A stretch of DNA of 64,000 bases from Psococerastis gibbosa (taxonomy: Eukaryota; Arthropoda; Insecta; Psocodea; Psocidae): the NCBI GenBank assembly GCA_963971405.1, contig OZ020484.1:16740001-16804000 (forward strand). The letters are read 5' to 3'. Positions 44,713-56,520 of the stretch are shown piece after piece. Position 1 is the first letter of the stretch; each line of letters begins with the position of its first letter. The position numbers and the translations under genes are program-made. The notes beneath the pieces are model-generated. The model was not told the origin of the DNA. It did not search any database and saw only the letters and a program-made list of their open reading frames with translations.

Positions 44713-44989
44713 TTATTACTAGCTGAAGTTAATAACACGTTCATCTATAGCAACCGCAGTACTTGCATGTCCGTTTTAAACGTTTAAGCCTTCATTATTT
44801 ATTACAATAGTAAGTCATCCATCTTGGGACTTCCTGCAGGTGCAGGTTTTCATGCTTACAATAATAATGTATATGACAGTAAAAATAACCATAACAATAA
44901 GAAATATAACAAATGTATTGAAATTTATGTATTAAGTATACTACTTGTATTATACAGGGTGCAAGAAGTTGAAAAATGCTATAGAGTAC

Positions 44990-45128
44990 AGTATATCACT
45001 CATACCAGGGAATTGATCGTTTTCCTATTTATATATTGTAGTACGTATAGCATAAGGAAATTTTCTATTCCGAGATTTCAGTGGATTTACACGTTTTGAG
45101 GTCCCAGGTACCAATTTTTTACGAAATG
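44990..45128 (+). repeat. Dispersed repeat R, 5' fragment
   Basis: CATAAGGAAATTTTC, CGAGATTTCAGTGGATTTAC and CGTTTTGAGGTCCCAGGTACC match the first 130 bp of repeat R; the rest is absent. Confidence 0.7.
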
Positions 45129-45709
45129 TAATGTAATGAAAAATAGGGGTTTCCACTTTACTCATCAATGATCCCCTTTGAAATTGAAAAATTTGACATT
45201 TGGTCCCATTTTTTGGAGATCTTCACTATATACGCTTACAAATAGAAAGTAAATATATTAAAGTAGGTAGGTAGGTAAACACAAGGTTCGTTGGTCAATA
45301 ATACTGTATATCCTAGTACTGTTGTTACCTTTATTATACCTATAATTTGGTCATAGTCAATAGGTCCGAAAGCGGTATTTCCACTTGGGTACCTATAGTA
45401 CTTCTGGCCACGGTTTGATGCACTTTTGCACTGTCTGAGTTGCGTACAAAGGTATTCTCTAGGCTATCTGATTTCTGATCGGAAAATTGCGCATTTATCA
45501 ATTTATCATTTTCTTTTCCAAACGCCTACAATAGAAATAAAATCGTCAACACTTCAACTATTTCTGCCTACCGACAAGGGGCACCATACAATATTAACAA
45601 TTATTCCCTAGGGTAAGAATATTTTATCTGCAAAAAACTATACACTTTAAGAATGCATGTAGGCCAGAAATTAGAGTCCATGAAACAATGTGTGATTTCT
45701 TAGGTTTTA

Positions 45710-45982
45710 GGCCCGTATTACACTTTAATTTAATTTTATTAAACATATTTTATAAAATATTTGAAGAATGGGTCTTTTATAAAAGAAAGTTTCAACAGTC
45801 CAACTGAACTTCGCCATTTTGGAATCTTCTTCAAATTCTTTTATAAAATGTAATGCCAACCTATTACATTTTATTAAAAAAATGTTTTATAAAATATGGC
45901 CTATTATACACTATCAAAGATCTTTGTCAAATAACTTTTATAAAATATATTTTATAAAATGTTTTACAGTGTAATACGGACC
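45710..45982. mobile_element. PIF/Harbinger-like MITE, different family (273 bp)
   Basis: Tips GGCCCGTATTACACT and AGTGTAATACGGACC are flanked by TTA on both sides (45707-45709 and 45983-45985). The interior repeats TTTTATAAAATAT-type palindromes. GGCCCGT-like tips and the TTA target fit PIF/Harbinger. It lacks the TGACGTGG box of families 1-3. Confidence 0.82.
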
Positions 45983-45989
45983 TTAGCAA

Positions 45990-48900
45990 TGCTTGTTTTC
46001 AAATAAACACAATATTCACTGACTTTTAATCAATTGCTGGTGAGGCAGTAATTCGTTCAGATGGGTTGAAAACTTTTCTGCTTAATTTACATATATATTA
46101 CCTTTAAGCAACAGTTTTGAGCCCGTCGATTTTTTTCTATGATCACTTATAGGGGTGTTATATTTCGGAGTCGGGCAAGCCGGTGCCTACTCCTGTAAAA
46201 TTTTGTTCTGTGAAGTTAGGTACTTTTTATTTATGAAGACCGTGAACCTACTTGCCATCGATTTACTAAAGCTCATCTCCTTTTTTTTTCTTTAACAAGA
46301 CACTGCTATATTTGCCTTGAATCATGAAGATCCCGCCATTTCCCCTGCAGCCCAACATTCTACCATTTTAAGAGCGTCCGGTTTTTTTTACCAGTTCGCC
46401 GGAAATTACTCTTCTCTCAAAGTTTTTGTTTCTCCTTTCACATTTTCCCTCCCTTTTGCTGAATATGATTTAAATTGCTGATTTTCCATATCTCACCAGC
46501 CCTTTTACCATAGTTTGCAAGTTTTGTTATCATATCGAAAACATCGTGCCTGGTTTGCATGTGCCTAAAAAATAATAATGAGTTTTTATGTTTAAAAAAA
46601 TGGTTCAGTTAATTAAAGTATGTTCATAGCTTGTCTGGACGTACAGTATTAAAGTAAAAACATTAAAACATTTGATAAGTGTGACGTGACCACTCCAACC
46701 CCCCATCCCCCAAACCATCTGTATTACCTATGTACCAAATCCGATGTCACACGTACATTCTATATAGGCATGTGTCAAAATGAAGAGGGACATTTCTTCG
46801 GTCCCATGCTTCTTCAGCTCTGCGATCAATAATTATTATAGCATTTTATTTGATTAAAACCGCAGATACAGCGCCGCTGTACAATACAATACAATACTCC
46901 ACTCTACTGCACTTAATAGATTAGAAATTTCGAAGTTTCAATAAGAAATTTCTTGCATTATGGCATTAGTTTTTACTTTGAAGTTAATACTGAAGTTCGA
47001 AGACTCTCAGCGCCTTCGATTTCCCAGTAATTCATTGGTTCTTACATTAATCGATTGAAAACTTACAATATATTTCTATAACATTGTTTCCAGTTTTATA
47101 GGGCTCCATAGCCCAATTGACAGATTTTCGTAGCTAAGTGGCCATGTCTTCTGTTGCATTATTTATTATGCTTTTTGTCATATACTAAAATTTATTTTAT
47201 TCAGGCCCGTAAGCAGCAGTGCAGCAGTCCGGACCCCCCCCCCCCCAAAAAAAAATGGCGAATCGCCGGGGAGACCCCGGTCCCCTTTTTCCCAGTTTTG
47301 TTGATAAAGTCATCGTCAGCCGTATATATACATCAAAATGTGCAAAACTCCACAATTTCAGGCCTATTTTTTCAAAAAATCTTCGCGGAGGAAACCCCCC
47401 TTTGGCCTACCGACCCCGCGGGTGGGGAAGTTGAGATCATGCCCCTAATTAGAAGATGCGTACGTCCATGAGAACGGCTTTCCTCTTTTCCACTGTTTTA
47501 CGAAAATACGGGGGGGGGGAGCGCCAAATGAAACACCACCCCGTTCGAAAACCTATCGTAAGCGGGCAAACTTTATGAAAACTGGATCCCCAAAAAAAAT
47601 TCTGGCTACGCCACTGGAAAGCAGGATGGCTTTCGTTGGGGGCGGGGCTGCGATCTCATAGCATGTAGTGAAAGTCCAGTTCTATCTAATGTAAAGCTTA
47701 TAAATTTCGGGAGCTGCAGCCCCCCACCCTCCCCCCTGGATACGAGCCTGATTTTATTCAATGTATTTTGTTTCTGCTGATCTGCATACGTAATGCAGTT
47801 GTTATGTCACGTACCCCCCAGAGCAAATTTAGTAATTCGTAAACTCCTAATAATGATGGGTTGATAAGAATATCGGGAAAGATGGATCGTACGATAAGCA
47901 TTGATGGCCACAGTATTGGACACGGTGAATTAACTCATATTATCATCAGGTATTGACGGGAAAAGTGGTTGGCCTTTACGTGAAAAAAAGGGACAGCCTA
48001 CAACAAACTGGTTTTCATGGAGGATAACTTCCCCGTGTTACCTGCTCTCTAGTACCTACATTTCCATTGCAAATGGTATTTTACGAAATGAGTGAGTTCA
48101 TAGTTTGGAATGTTATCCTTCATCCTGCCCATCTAAGAACTTTCCAATGCATGCTGTTAGTATTGTATATACTATATAGGATTTATCGTAACATCCTCAG
48201 TTACAACAAGCACTGGTGGTTGAAGAAGTAGAAGAAATGCTCACCTAATGTAACCTTGAATTTTTTCACGCCTTCAAAAACTGTGACCAAACAGTGTGTT
48301 TTTGTCGGCTACATACTATGTATGAAAATATAGAGGAACATTTCTTCTAAGTCTTCTGCTCCATGATGATTATTTTATAACAGTGCAGTGTGTGGGGGGT
48401 CTGATTTTCTCTTAAAAACACAGTAAGCGCGTGCTTAGGGCCCCGAAAAATAGAAACTTGAAACTTTGAACGCAACCATTTTTATTGATACTGACAGCAA
48501 TCCTGTTGATTTTCTGGAGAGTAACTGTTTTTTGTTGTTCCACTTCGGCCTAGGCCGGTACAGACACGTAGACCGCTACACTGCGTAGGTAATATGTGGT
48601 CCATTTGAACGCCAAGCCCCCACCTGGACGTTGCGCGCCACAGATTATCATCACGGATGATTTACGGTACTTCCTACAAGATTCCTCGGTAATGCGACCG
48701 GTCTGCAGAAGATACTGGCTGCACGCCAACTCCGCGCATTTCTCATCTATTTTCATGTGTTCCCGCAATATTACGTTCGGAATGCTGTCTTGTCAAAATA
48801 TGGGGCGGGCCGATGTACTCTGCAGTTGACCTTCCCTGAATAGTACCGCATATTAAGCCACGTCACTGATAAATCACATCTTCTGGGGCAGGTGGTTGGT

Positions 48901-49050
48901 TATCTCGTATAAGATTATTAATTTCATTAAATGACCCATATGGGCCAGTTGTCATCATCATCAGTATTCAGCTCCAGTTACCCGGGTGTGATATATGATC
49001 CTCCTCCACTCTCTACTGTCTCTCCAGTTCTGATTATTCAACGTTCCTCT
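45990..49050. other. No gene recognised; several G/C-run fragments
   Basis: Includes G/C runs near 47235 and 47512, and C-rich sequence near 47720 with tip-like GGCTACGCCACTG (47602) and GGATACGAGCCTG. These suggest further hAT MITE debris that I could not pair. Frames near 48550-48830 overlap on both strands without known domains. Confidence 0.4.
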
Positions 49051-49058
49051 TGTACTAG

Positions 49059-49237
49059 CAAGGCGGTAGCCAGGATTTCGTTCCGGGGGGGGGGGGGGGG
49101 TTTCAGAAATTTCATAGAATATTACAAGGTGGTTTTTATTTTTCCTCTCAAAATCCGATTCTATCTATTATCAAGCCATTTCATTTCGGGGGGGGGGGGG
49201 GTGGGGTGAACCCCCATGACCCCCCCCCTTGGCCTTG
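49059..49237. mobile_element. G/C-run hAT MITE (179 bp)
   Basis: Tips CAAGGCGGTAGCCAGG and CCTTGGCCTTG are flanked by the perfect duplication TGTACTAG (49051-49058 and 49238-49245). Two G runs (16 and 13) and a C run lie inside. It landed at the edge of the LINE fragment at 49246. Confidence 0.88.
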
Positions 49238-49245
49238 TGTACTAG

Positions 49246-49500
49246 TATTCTTAGAACTCTTCTTCGTGTTCCCTCTGCTTCTTCCTCCAGCCATTTCCTC
49301 GCGTATCTGCTGTTATCCATTCGCTGTACGTGTCCGAATCATTGCAGTCTAGTCTTCTCTCTATCTTCTCTACCAATGCTGGTTCTTCCACCCCGAACTC
49401 TCTTCTCATCCTTTTATTTCGAATCCTATCCCATCTTGCTCTCTTACTGTGCCTTATCCTCATGGAGGGTCGGCGGCACAACAGCAGTGTTTCCACGAAG
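49246..49500 (-). pseudogene. LINE ORF2 fragment (post-RT region)
   Basis: Minus-strand frame: RIRHSKRARWDRIRNKRMRR, then EFGVEEPALVEKIERRL. This resembles the RTRxDRxRNxxIRxxLxVxxxxxKIExxRLRWxGH stretch after the reverse transcriptase of RTE/CR1-like ORF2 proteins. The preceding and following parts are frameshifted. Confidence 0.6.
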
Positions 49501-49504
49501 TCCT

Positions 49505-50015
49505 GTTGTGTGCGTCCTCGGTTGAGAGCCCCAAACTTGTCATACCACCGGCGAACTTTCTTCTCAATGTACCTATCGGCCTTCCTGGTGGTCTTTTTCC
49601 TTTTATCTCCCTGTGATGAGCGTGAGGAGTCATTTCATTTTTTTCTTAGGGAATTAAAGATTCATCGAATAGGGAGGAGGGTTTGGGGTTCTGTACTAGG
49701 TATAATTTGTCTGCAGTATTTAAAATTCAAGGTGTCTAGGTATATACTGAATGCATTGTATATTTTTATTTATTTAGCTAAGTAATGCTGCAGCAGGCCA
49801 TGGCCATAAGTATTATGTATGTGTGTGGAACTAGGAAATTAAAAACTACCGTTTATCGGTTGTTTCGTAGAGGCGTTGGGTTGTTACCGGTACCCCGCTA
49901 TTCTATATTAGTAGTTTTTATTAATTCATATAATCTCAATGGTACCCAGATTAAATTAAATGTTACCTAGTCCTCTTTACTTTATCTTGCTGCCGACGGC
50001 CTTACCATGTTGATT
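49505..50015. other. No gene recognised
   Basis: Short frames only; the first 100 bases may continue the LINE fragment in a shifted frame. Confidence 0.35.
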
Positions 50016-50019
50016 CCAT

Positions 50020-50340
50020 TAGAGCAGAGCATGTTTCAAACTGCGGCAACTTGGTAGTGTGCACAGCGTTGGCAGGGGAACCTGGTGGGACATGATAACG
50101 CGCTTTGGCAGTATAAGTCGAGTCCTGGTCACCTCCGATTTAATCGTGTGACTTTACCATGTCCCCCAAGTGGTTCGGAATCCACTATAATCGGGAGGTC
50201 CACCCTGTCAGTCAACTCCCCTTTCCCCGAGGTGAACGAGTCTGCCCTTAGGGTGCCTCAAGTTAACAAACAGACTCACTCCCCCCGCCAGGCTGACAGG
50301 GTTGCTTAAAAAGCAGAAATGCTGAAAGCAGGCGTTAGAA
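50020..50340 (+). repeat. Dispersed repeat D, fullest copy
   Basis: Carries all blocks seen in the other two copies, from TTTCAAACTGCGGCAACTTGG to CAGGCTGACAGGGTTGCTTAA and GCAGAAATGCTGAAAGCAGGCG. It overlaps a 74-codon frame that is probably not protein-coding because the copies are not frame-conserved. Confidence 0.7.
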
Positions 50341-50932
50341 ACAACAACAAACAGTTTTTCTTGCTAATAGCACGCTCCTTACTGCTAGTTTATTTTTTAT
50401 TTTTACTCAGAATAACTTGAACTTGGCAAGATATTAAAATGGAATACCTGTAGAACTTTTGTTACGCAGTGTTGTTACCCCACAGAAGTATTGGGCGTTA
50501 GTCTATATAGGAAGTTTGTCGGGGACTTACATCACTGTGTTGGAGTTTGACTTTCAGTCAATCCTTACCTGAAGCTTATAGCAGGTAAATTAATTGCATT
50601 GCAATTGCTCTGTGCTCGACTAATTCCAATTGCAAACTGAATGTGTATATTCTCTCCGTCGTGTTTGTCTTCTATGGTGAACAACATCTTCTGTTTTCGA
50701 AAATGGACCCTTGAGCTACATTGTCTCTCTTTGTATTTACCAGCATTATTGTGCTTGCTGCTGGATATACTGTTGTACTATGCAGCAACTAAAGGACATT
50801 GCCCTCTGGTCTTGCAATTCTAGACAATCCAGTATAATTTAATATTTGTTTCTGGGCATGAAGCAGTAATTTAGCTTCTGTTGTTGATGTTACCAAAGCA
50901 CCCTTCAGAGGAATTAAACAAGAAATAAGAAC

Positions 50933-51515
50933 TTGTAGAGTAGTGGTGCGGACACTGACTTTCACTCGAAAGGTTGTTGAATGTTGGTTCAAGTCTCGCG
51001 CTTGCTATATATTATTGTTATGCTTCGGAGGGCATGTAAGTCAGGCGGACTCCGGCCGTCCTAGTTGATTAAAATAGTCTTAAGAGGAAGCTGACTGCAC
51101 ACATTGGCCATCCCTGAATCACCTTAAAATATGTTGGTTTATATTTTTTATTTAAGTTAATACTTCAAGTTATACATAGGTTTGGTCTACTCAATTGATG
51201 GAGGACTATTTCATGCACAGTACAATGACTATTTATTTAGTTTTGGTCTAAGGGGTTTTCCCTGAAACTGATAATAGATAGAAATTTACCGAATTATCGA
51301 ATTCATGGAAAAATTATACCAACAAAAATGAAAAACACCTTATAACAGGATGTATGAAATATTCCTCTAGCAATTGAGTAAACCAAATCTTTTTAAATTA
51401 AGTATTAACTTAAGTAAAAAATATAAACCAACCTGATTCAGGCTGATCCAGGGGTGGCCAATGTGTACGGCCAGCATCCTCTTAACTCCACTAGGTTAGC
51501 TTAGTAAAGGCGTAT
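50933..51515 (+). repeat. SINE-B copy 5, split by a TTAA element
   Basis: The head and proximal body (50933-51068) are followed by the TTAA element. The distal SINE-B body, TAACTCCACTAGGTTAGCTT, resumes at 51484. The uninterrupted copies have CTAACTCCGCTAGG at this point. Confidence 0.75.
51084..51481. mobile_element. TTAA-flanked palindromic MITE, second subfamily (398 bp)
   Basis: Flanked by TTAA (51080-51083 and 51482-51485). Ends GAGGAAGCTGACTGCACACA and GAGGATGCTGGCCGTACACA (reverse of right end) are followed by TTGGCCA on both arms. Inner arms pair through GAGGACTATTTCATGCA-type sequence. Related to 10516-10899 in interior layout but with different tips. Confidence 0.8.
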
Positions 51516-51701
51516 TTTGTTACACGAATTCGAATTTGGATTACTGGATTTGGTGCATTTTGTTACCAAAGGGGGCGGAGCGTATTAAATGTTCGATTCT
51601 TAACCCGGATTAGAAAACAGGATTAGTATTATGTATTCAATAATATTTAATCTTGGTCGGGAGGTAGATCAGATATTCATTTTTTTTCTGATAAGTTTTT
51701 T

Positions 51702-52455
51702 GCTTTCCAATTTATACGTAGTATAAGGAAAGCTTTGTGATGGTCGAAATTTTCGATTCCGAGATTTCAACGGATTTACACGTTTTGAGGTCCCAGGAAC
51801 CCAAAAAAGTGGTTTTTACAAAATGTCTGTCTGTCGGTCGGTCTGTCGGTCGGTCTGTCTGTTCGTCGATTTCCGGGCAAACTACTCAGTGGATTTGAGT
51901 GAAATTTGGCATGTAGGTTCACAAAAATCATACCTCGGGACCATTTTTTTTTTTTTTTTTTTGGGCTAACTCAATTTGGGGGGTTTTATTTTCAAAAAAA
52001 CTCCAAAAAAACGTCTAAAAAAATTATTTCTCAAAAACGGCTCCAACGATTTCTTTTAAATTCTCGTAGATTGTAGTCGTTATTAATGTTGACAAAATGC
52101 GGGGGGTCGCTTGCCCCTTGATAGTTTGCTTCTGGGAGTAAAAAAATAAAAATAACTAAATTTTAATGAAAAAATGACTAAAAAATGCGAAACCTTTCTA
52201 TCGATGATTTCTACCTTCAAGCATGTTTTAGGTGTTAAATTGAGTAACGAAACCGGATAGGTTGCTTTCCCAAAAAATATTTGGTTTTGCCCAAAAAATT
52301 ATTTTTTGAAAAAAAATGATAGAAAATTCGCGCTCAAATGCATTGCATGCCCTGCCATTATTGCTGTGTGGTAATTAAATAGTGTTTGTTTGACCTATCG
52401 AGAATTTACCTCACTTCCAGTGACGTCAGGTGGACAACCGCAATCACAGCCCATC
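51702..52455 (+). repeat. Dispersed repeat R, fullest copy
   Basis: Begins with GCTTTCC then GGAAAGC, a small hairpin, and CGTTTTGAGGTCCCAGGAAC. A CTGTCTGTCGGTCGG simple-sequence zone, GGGCAAACTACTCAGTGG, a T run, GGGCTAACTCAATTTGG and GCGCTCAAATGCATTGC follow. It ends near CAGTGACGTCAGGTGGACAA. No frame of note, no terminal inverted repeats found. Confidence 0.8.
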
Positions 52456-52469
52456 AGCCCAATTTCCAC

Positions 52470-53690
52470 TGGTTCTTCATTTTTTTTAGTTAGTTGTTTT
52501 AAGTTATTTTTTATAATGGGTGATGTTGATATCATTTATTTTCTTCAAATTTTGGATTGGCGCCTTTAACTTGAATTCATGTCTACTGCTTAGAATATAA
52601 TATTTGAATATCACAATACGCTCATTTTGTTGCATTTTTTGCTTCTTTTCCTCCTGTTCCCTGATTGGTCCAACTTCTAATACGGATTTGTGTTCAAATG
52701 TAAAATATTCGTGTAACAAAATACGCCTTAATTGACAAAAGTCATTCTTTAAATTTAAATAAGTATACGGTGCTCGTACCTTTCTCGATAGCGTATTCTT
52801 GTATGAACAATTTCGAGGACTATATCATTGCTGTTGTGCAAACGTTCAGTATGTGATTCTAACATATAGAATCGTTTGTGGCATTTTTATATCGCATTTC
52901 TATATTCGATTTAAAACACGTACTTCCTAACCCATTTCACGTACATAAATAACCTAAACACTGATGTAACCTAACCTAACTAACAATATCAACCTTATGG
53001 AATAATTGACTAATGACGCTCCCTGTAATTAAGTCACACACGATAAATGCCCGTGGCTATAGAAGAAAAGAAAAAAAAATGTAAGTGATTGAGAAATATA
53101 TTATTATTATTGTTATTATAACGGTAGACATTATTAAGTTGATTTCAGTGGCCTAGAAAACTTAAATTTCTTTGCTTGCATAATTGTACCTGTTGTGTTT
53201 TAAGTGCATTCATCATAATTTTATAAGAATGGAAAATGTATTTAATTCATCATATAATGAATGAATAAACGGACATTCAATACTTATAATCATGTCATGA
53301 CTATGGTTATTTTTTCTGAAGATAGACCTCTTTGTTAAAATTGAGTAGAAGACGACTTTGACATGTATGATATTTTTTGTAAGAAAAGCTTCATATGCGT
53401 CGCTGTAGAAATGTACAATATACATCTCAGAGAAGAATTTGTAGTAACAAAGGAAACGAGGGCCTTCGGCCCCTTATTGCCCTTATTATTTCCACTCTAG
53501 TTCTCTTCTCAGAATTAAATAATATGTGAATGTCGGCGAGCTGTCTGAGCTGTGGGCTTCTTGTTGCAATTTTGTTAAATTATAACAATGCTCCTATAGA
53601 GCTAAGGGCATGTTGCTGACCACAACATTACAAATAGTGTCCTCAATCCCTCATTGTATTGTTGTGCCACGGTGTTTTTTTCCTGAGCTA
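52470..53690. other. AT-rich DNA, no gene recognised
   Basis: Nothing shared with other parts of the window; a few TAACC repeats near 52968 are too short to be telomeric. Confidence 0.35.
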
Positions 53691-53699
53691 AAACATTTT

Positions 53700-54092
53700 A
53701 ATAAAAAACGCCCGGTACGACAACCCAGTGAGGTCCGAGGCCTGAGGGCTGGCAGAGAATCCTCTCTCTTCACCACTGACCTTTTTTGGGGCCAGCCATA
53801 TGCCCGACAGCCGCCTTTTCTCCCTACTGATGAAGGAGAGGTACCCATTGGGCAATGGCGGGTCCACAGGGGGGGGGGGGGTCATGACTCCCCTAAATGA
53901 ATAAATTCATAAGATACCTAGTTTAAAAAAAAAAAAAAAATCGACAAAAAAAAATACCTTTAAACTTTCAAACAATTTGTGATCCCCCCTAAATTTTCTT
54001 GCCATTAGGGTAGGTATTGGTAGGTTGAGTCCAGTCCAGGCGGAATTTTCTGTCAAGTATCGAATCTCTGCCTTCCGTTTCATAGCCTAGTT
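53700..54092 (-). repeat. SINE-D copy 2, interrupted
   Basis: Blocks shared with 5815-6075 (ACAACCCAGTGAGG, GGCCAGCCATATGCCC, TGATGAAGGAGAGGTACCCA, GTCCAGGCGGAA, TTCCGTTTCATAGCCTAGTT) are split by the insertion at 53853-54001. Confidence 0.55.
53853..54001. mobile_element. G/C-run hAT MITE in SINE-D (149 bp)
   Basis: CAATGGCGGGTCC at one end, TTTTCTTG at the other, flanked by CCATTGGG (53845-53852) and CCATTAGG (54002-54009), 7 of 8 matching. A related fragment is at 55925-56035. Confidence 0.65.
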
Positions 54093-54576
54093 CAGAGGCT
54101 CTCAAAGGGTGGTCCGCGGACCCCCGTACCATTTTTAGCACTAGTTAGAATTATAGGTACCTACATTATTTAGTCACGTAGTTTTTACTTGTTTATACTC
54201 TTCGTCAGTAGTTAACTTTTCAAAGTTATTAAAGCCGACAATCAATTTTTTTTTTTTAATTTCAAGACCTTGTTGATGTTCCAATATTTTTGGTATGAGG
54301 GGGCAGGGGCGGATTTCAGGGGGTCTGGACCCCCCCCCCCCAAATAAAATGAACTTACACTAGATAAAAATTGGTTTACAGTGGGAGTTAAAAATAATAA
54401 TGTTTATTAATGTTATAATCCACTGAATCTGCCCGCTGACCCCCCCCCCCTCCTAAATTGGAGGCAAAATCCGCCCTTGGGGGGGGGGGTATGATATGGT
54501 ATGATAAAAGGTTTGGCGTCCGCCGAACCATAGTATTTTTAGGGTGTCCGCGGTATATGAAGTTTCAGAGCCCCTG
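54093..54576. mobile_element. Non-autonomous hAT element (484 bp) with nested element
   Basis: Tips CAGAGGCTCTCAAA and TTTCAGAGCCCCTG, with GTCCGCGG beside both, are flanked by GCCTAGTT (54085-54092) and GTCTAGTT (54577-54584), 7 of 8 matching. Confidence 0.85.
54304..54479. mobile_element. G/C-run hAT MITE nested in 54093-54576 (176 bp)
   Basis: Tips CAGGGGCGGATTTCAGG and AAAATCCGCCCTTG are inverted copies with 10- to 13-base C runs inside. Both flanks are G-rich, so the exact duplication cannot be read. Confidence 0.7.
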
Positions 54577-54589
54577 GTCTAGTTCTCTA

Positions 54590-55920
54590 CCTGCTGGACT
54601 AATCTTGACCATACATTTTAATCACCTTTAGCTAAAAAGTGAATCAAGGGAAGTACAATAGCATATTTAAAGGGAACTTTACAGATTGAAGTCATTAAAA
54701 TGTAATTATATTCTCCATGCAACTAAACAAATCATGAAATTTGTAAGCAAATAACTGCGTTGGATATGTTCTTGCGCATGCGTATAGGCTTGTGAACGGG
54801 GTTCCCAGGTAAATTAAGAGAAAAATTGTACTAATTCTAATGTAAAATGTAAAATTACTAATGTAAAATTGTCTAATTCAGTATTTCCTTGTAAATATTT
54901 TATCGTAGTAAGTATTAAGTTCATAGTTTGTGCAACAATAAATTAATGCAATAGATTAGAAGGGAAGCGTTGTAAATTATGTATAGTTATTAAGTAAAGA
55001 AAATATTAGCATTTTCGCGCCAATAATGTTTTCGAGAGTCTGCGTTGTAGGTTATTAGTTTTGGTACATTTTTGTGAGGCTGGCCTTGAAGACGCCGATC
55101 CCTCTCTTACGAGTAAATTGAGTTAATGGCTGCTCTATATTGTCATAGGGTCTTATGAATAAAATAAGTTACGTTATTAACGTTGTATTAACTGTGCTTA
55201 TGTTTTTTACAGGTAAGCCTATTCAGTGGATCCTGTGAAGCCTCCTGCTGAAACTTGCAGATAATGCTATATATCCATAAGTACCTGCCTATATTGATAA
55301 TTCATAATAATAATAATTGTGTGTGCAGTATTATTAGTAACTGTACTAAGCTAAAATGTTCTTTTATGCGAGGAATATCCGTGAATGATTACAATACTTA
55401 TTATTGTTTCGCTAAATTGACTCTTTTATCTAGGTTATATTTTTCACTTGCTGTGTATAAATTCTATATATGCGCCATAATGGGATTATTTTTAGTGACA
55501 ACTCTTTTTTTATGACGCTATTTTGTAGGTTATTTCTTCCATTCACCTTTACTTATTGCTTAGAAAAACAAATAGTTTCAAAGCCACAAATAGTTCCTAG
55601 ACCACCTTGTATAGTGCACATTTAATTCATTATAGGTCACATTACATGACCAACATCGTCAACAAGATCAATTCAATCTGATTGATAACTCGATAAGATT
55701 GCTCAATTTATTAATGTTTGCCCGCTATATTAAAGTAGTATTTGTATTATATCTATATCATGTAACGTGTGAGATTAAATACGTAACCCCCACTATCCAT
55801 TTTTCATCAAATTCGAATTTCTTCTTCTTCTTCCCCCTTAATGCCGCGTGCGCAGCGTGGGGGGTCGCCCCGCGCCCATTTCCTGAACTCGCCCCGGTCG
55901 GACGTTAACGCCTTGAGCTC
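54590..55920. other. AT-rich DNA, no gene recognised
   Basis: A short GC-rich patch at 55840-55925 preceded by TTCTTCTTCTTC may be a LINE 3' fragment; no exon found. Confidence 0.35.
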
Positions 55921-55924
55921 GGCC

Positions 55925-56032
55925 ATTGTTTTCATTCAATTCATAAGATACCTAGTAAAAAAAAAACCATTTAAACGTACAAAAACTTGTGACCCCCCTA
56001 AATTTTCCGCTGGATCTGCCCTTGATCGTAGG
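55925..56032. mobile_element. Fragment of the 53853-type hAT MITE
   Basis: TTCATAAGATACCTAGT, GTGACCCCCCTAAATTTTCC and the tip GATCTGCCCTTG match the family, but the left tip is missing. Confidence 0.5.
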
Positions 56033-56374
56033 GCCATCAATGAAATGTCATATATATATATATAGAAATGTTCCTCAGCATTTTTATATATAGCAGTATG
56101 TGGTTTCCACTAATACCGTTTGTATTGTAGTTTTTGAAGGCTAGGTTAGATTAGGTATTGTAAGCCTTCCAAAACTGTGGCGGTGACGCAAACAAGTCAT
56201 GTATAAAAATATAGAAGAAATTGTCGTCGACTTTTTGTCATGTTACACAGGTCTACGACCAATATTTCCAATGCAACTTCACTTTGAACAACAGCGGAGG
56301 TTGGTGATTTTCCACGCATTGTCCCCAAATAGTCCATCGTATTGGTGGATACAGTGAATGCAATTATTCTGTTA

Positions 56375-56520
56375 CAAGGCCGTGCCCAGGGGGTGGTCCA
56401 AGGGGTTCGGACCCCCTCCGAAATAAAATTGCTTTACGCTGAATAGAATGGACTTCCATTAATAAAATAGTTTAAAAAAATTTGGACCCCCTCCCAAACA
56501 AAAACCTGGGCACGCCCTTG
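56375..56520. mobile_element. G/C-run hAT MITE (146 bp)
   Basis: Tips CAAGGCCGTGCCCAGG and CCTGGGCACGCCCTTG are flanked by the perfect duplication TTCTGTTA (56367-56374 and 56521-56528). Same family as 18063 and 32452, but with shortened homopolymer runs. Confidence 0.9.

Noticed and set aside
44525-44722. 65-codon frame as a Harbinger accessory protein
   Set aside because: It lies across the arm of a palindromic MITE and is not conserved as a frame in the other two copies.
48550-48829. Opposite-strand frames of 72-77 codons as a conserved exon
   Set aside because: Neither strand shows splice sites at the frame edges or a known motif.
52965-52985. Telomeric TTAGG repeat
   Set aside because: Only two or three CCTAA units, with no array.
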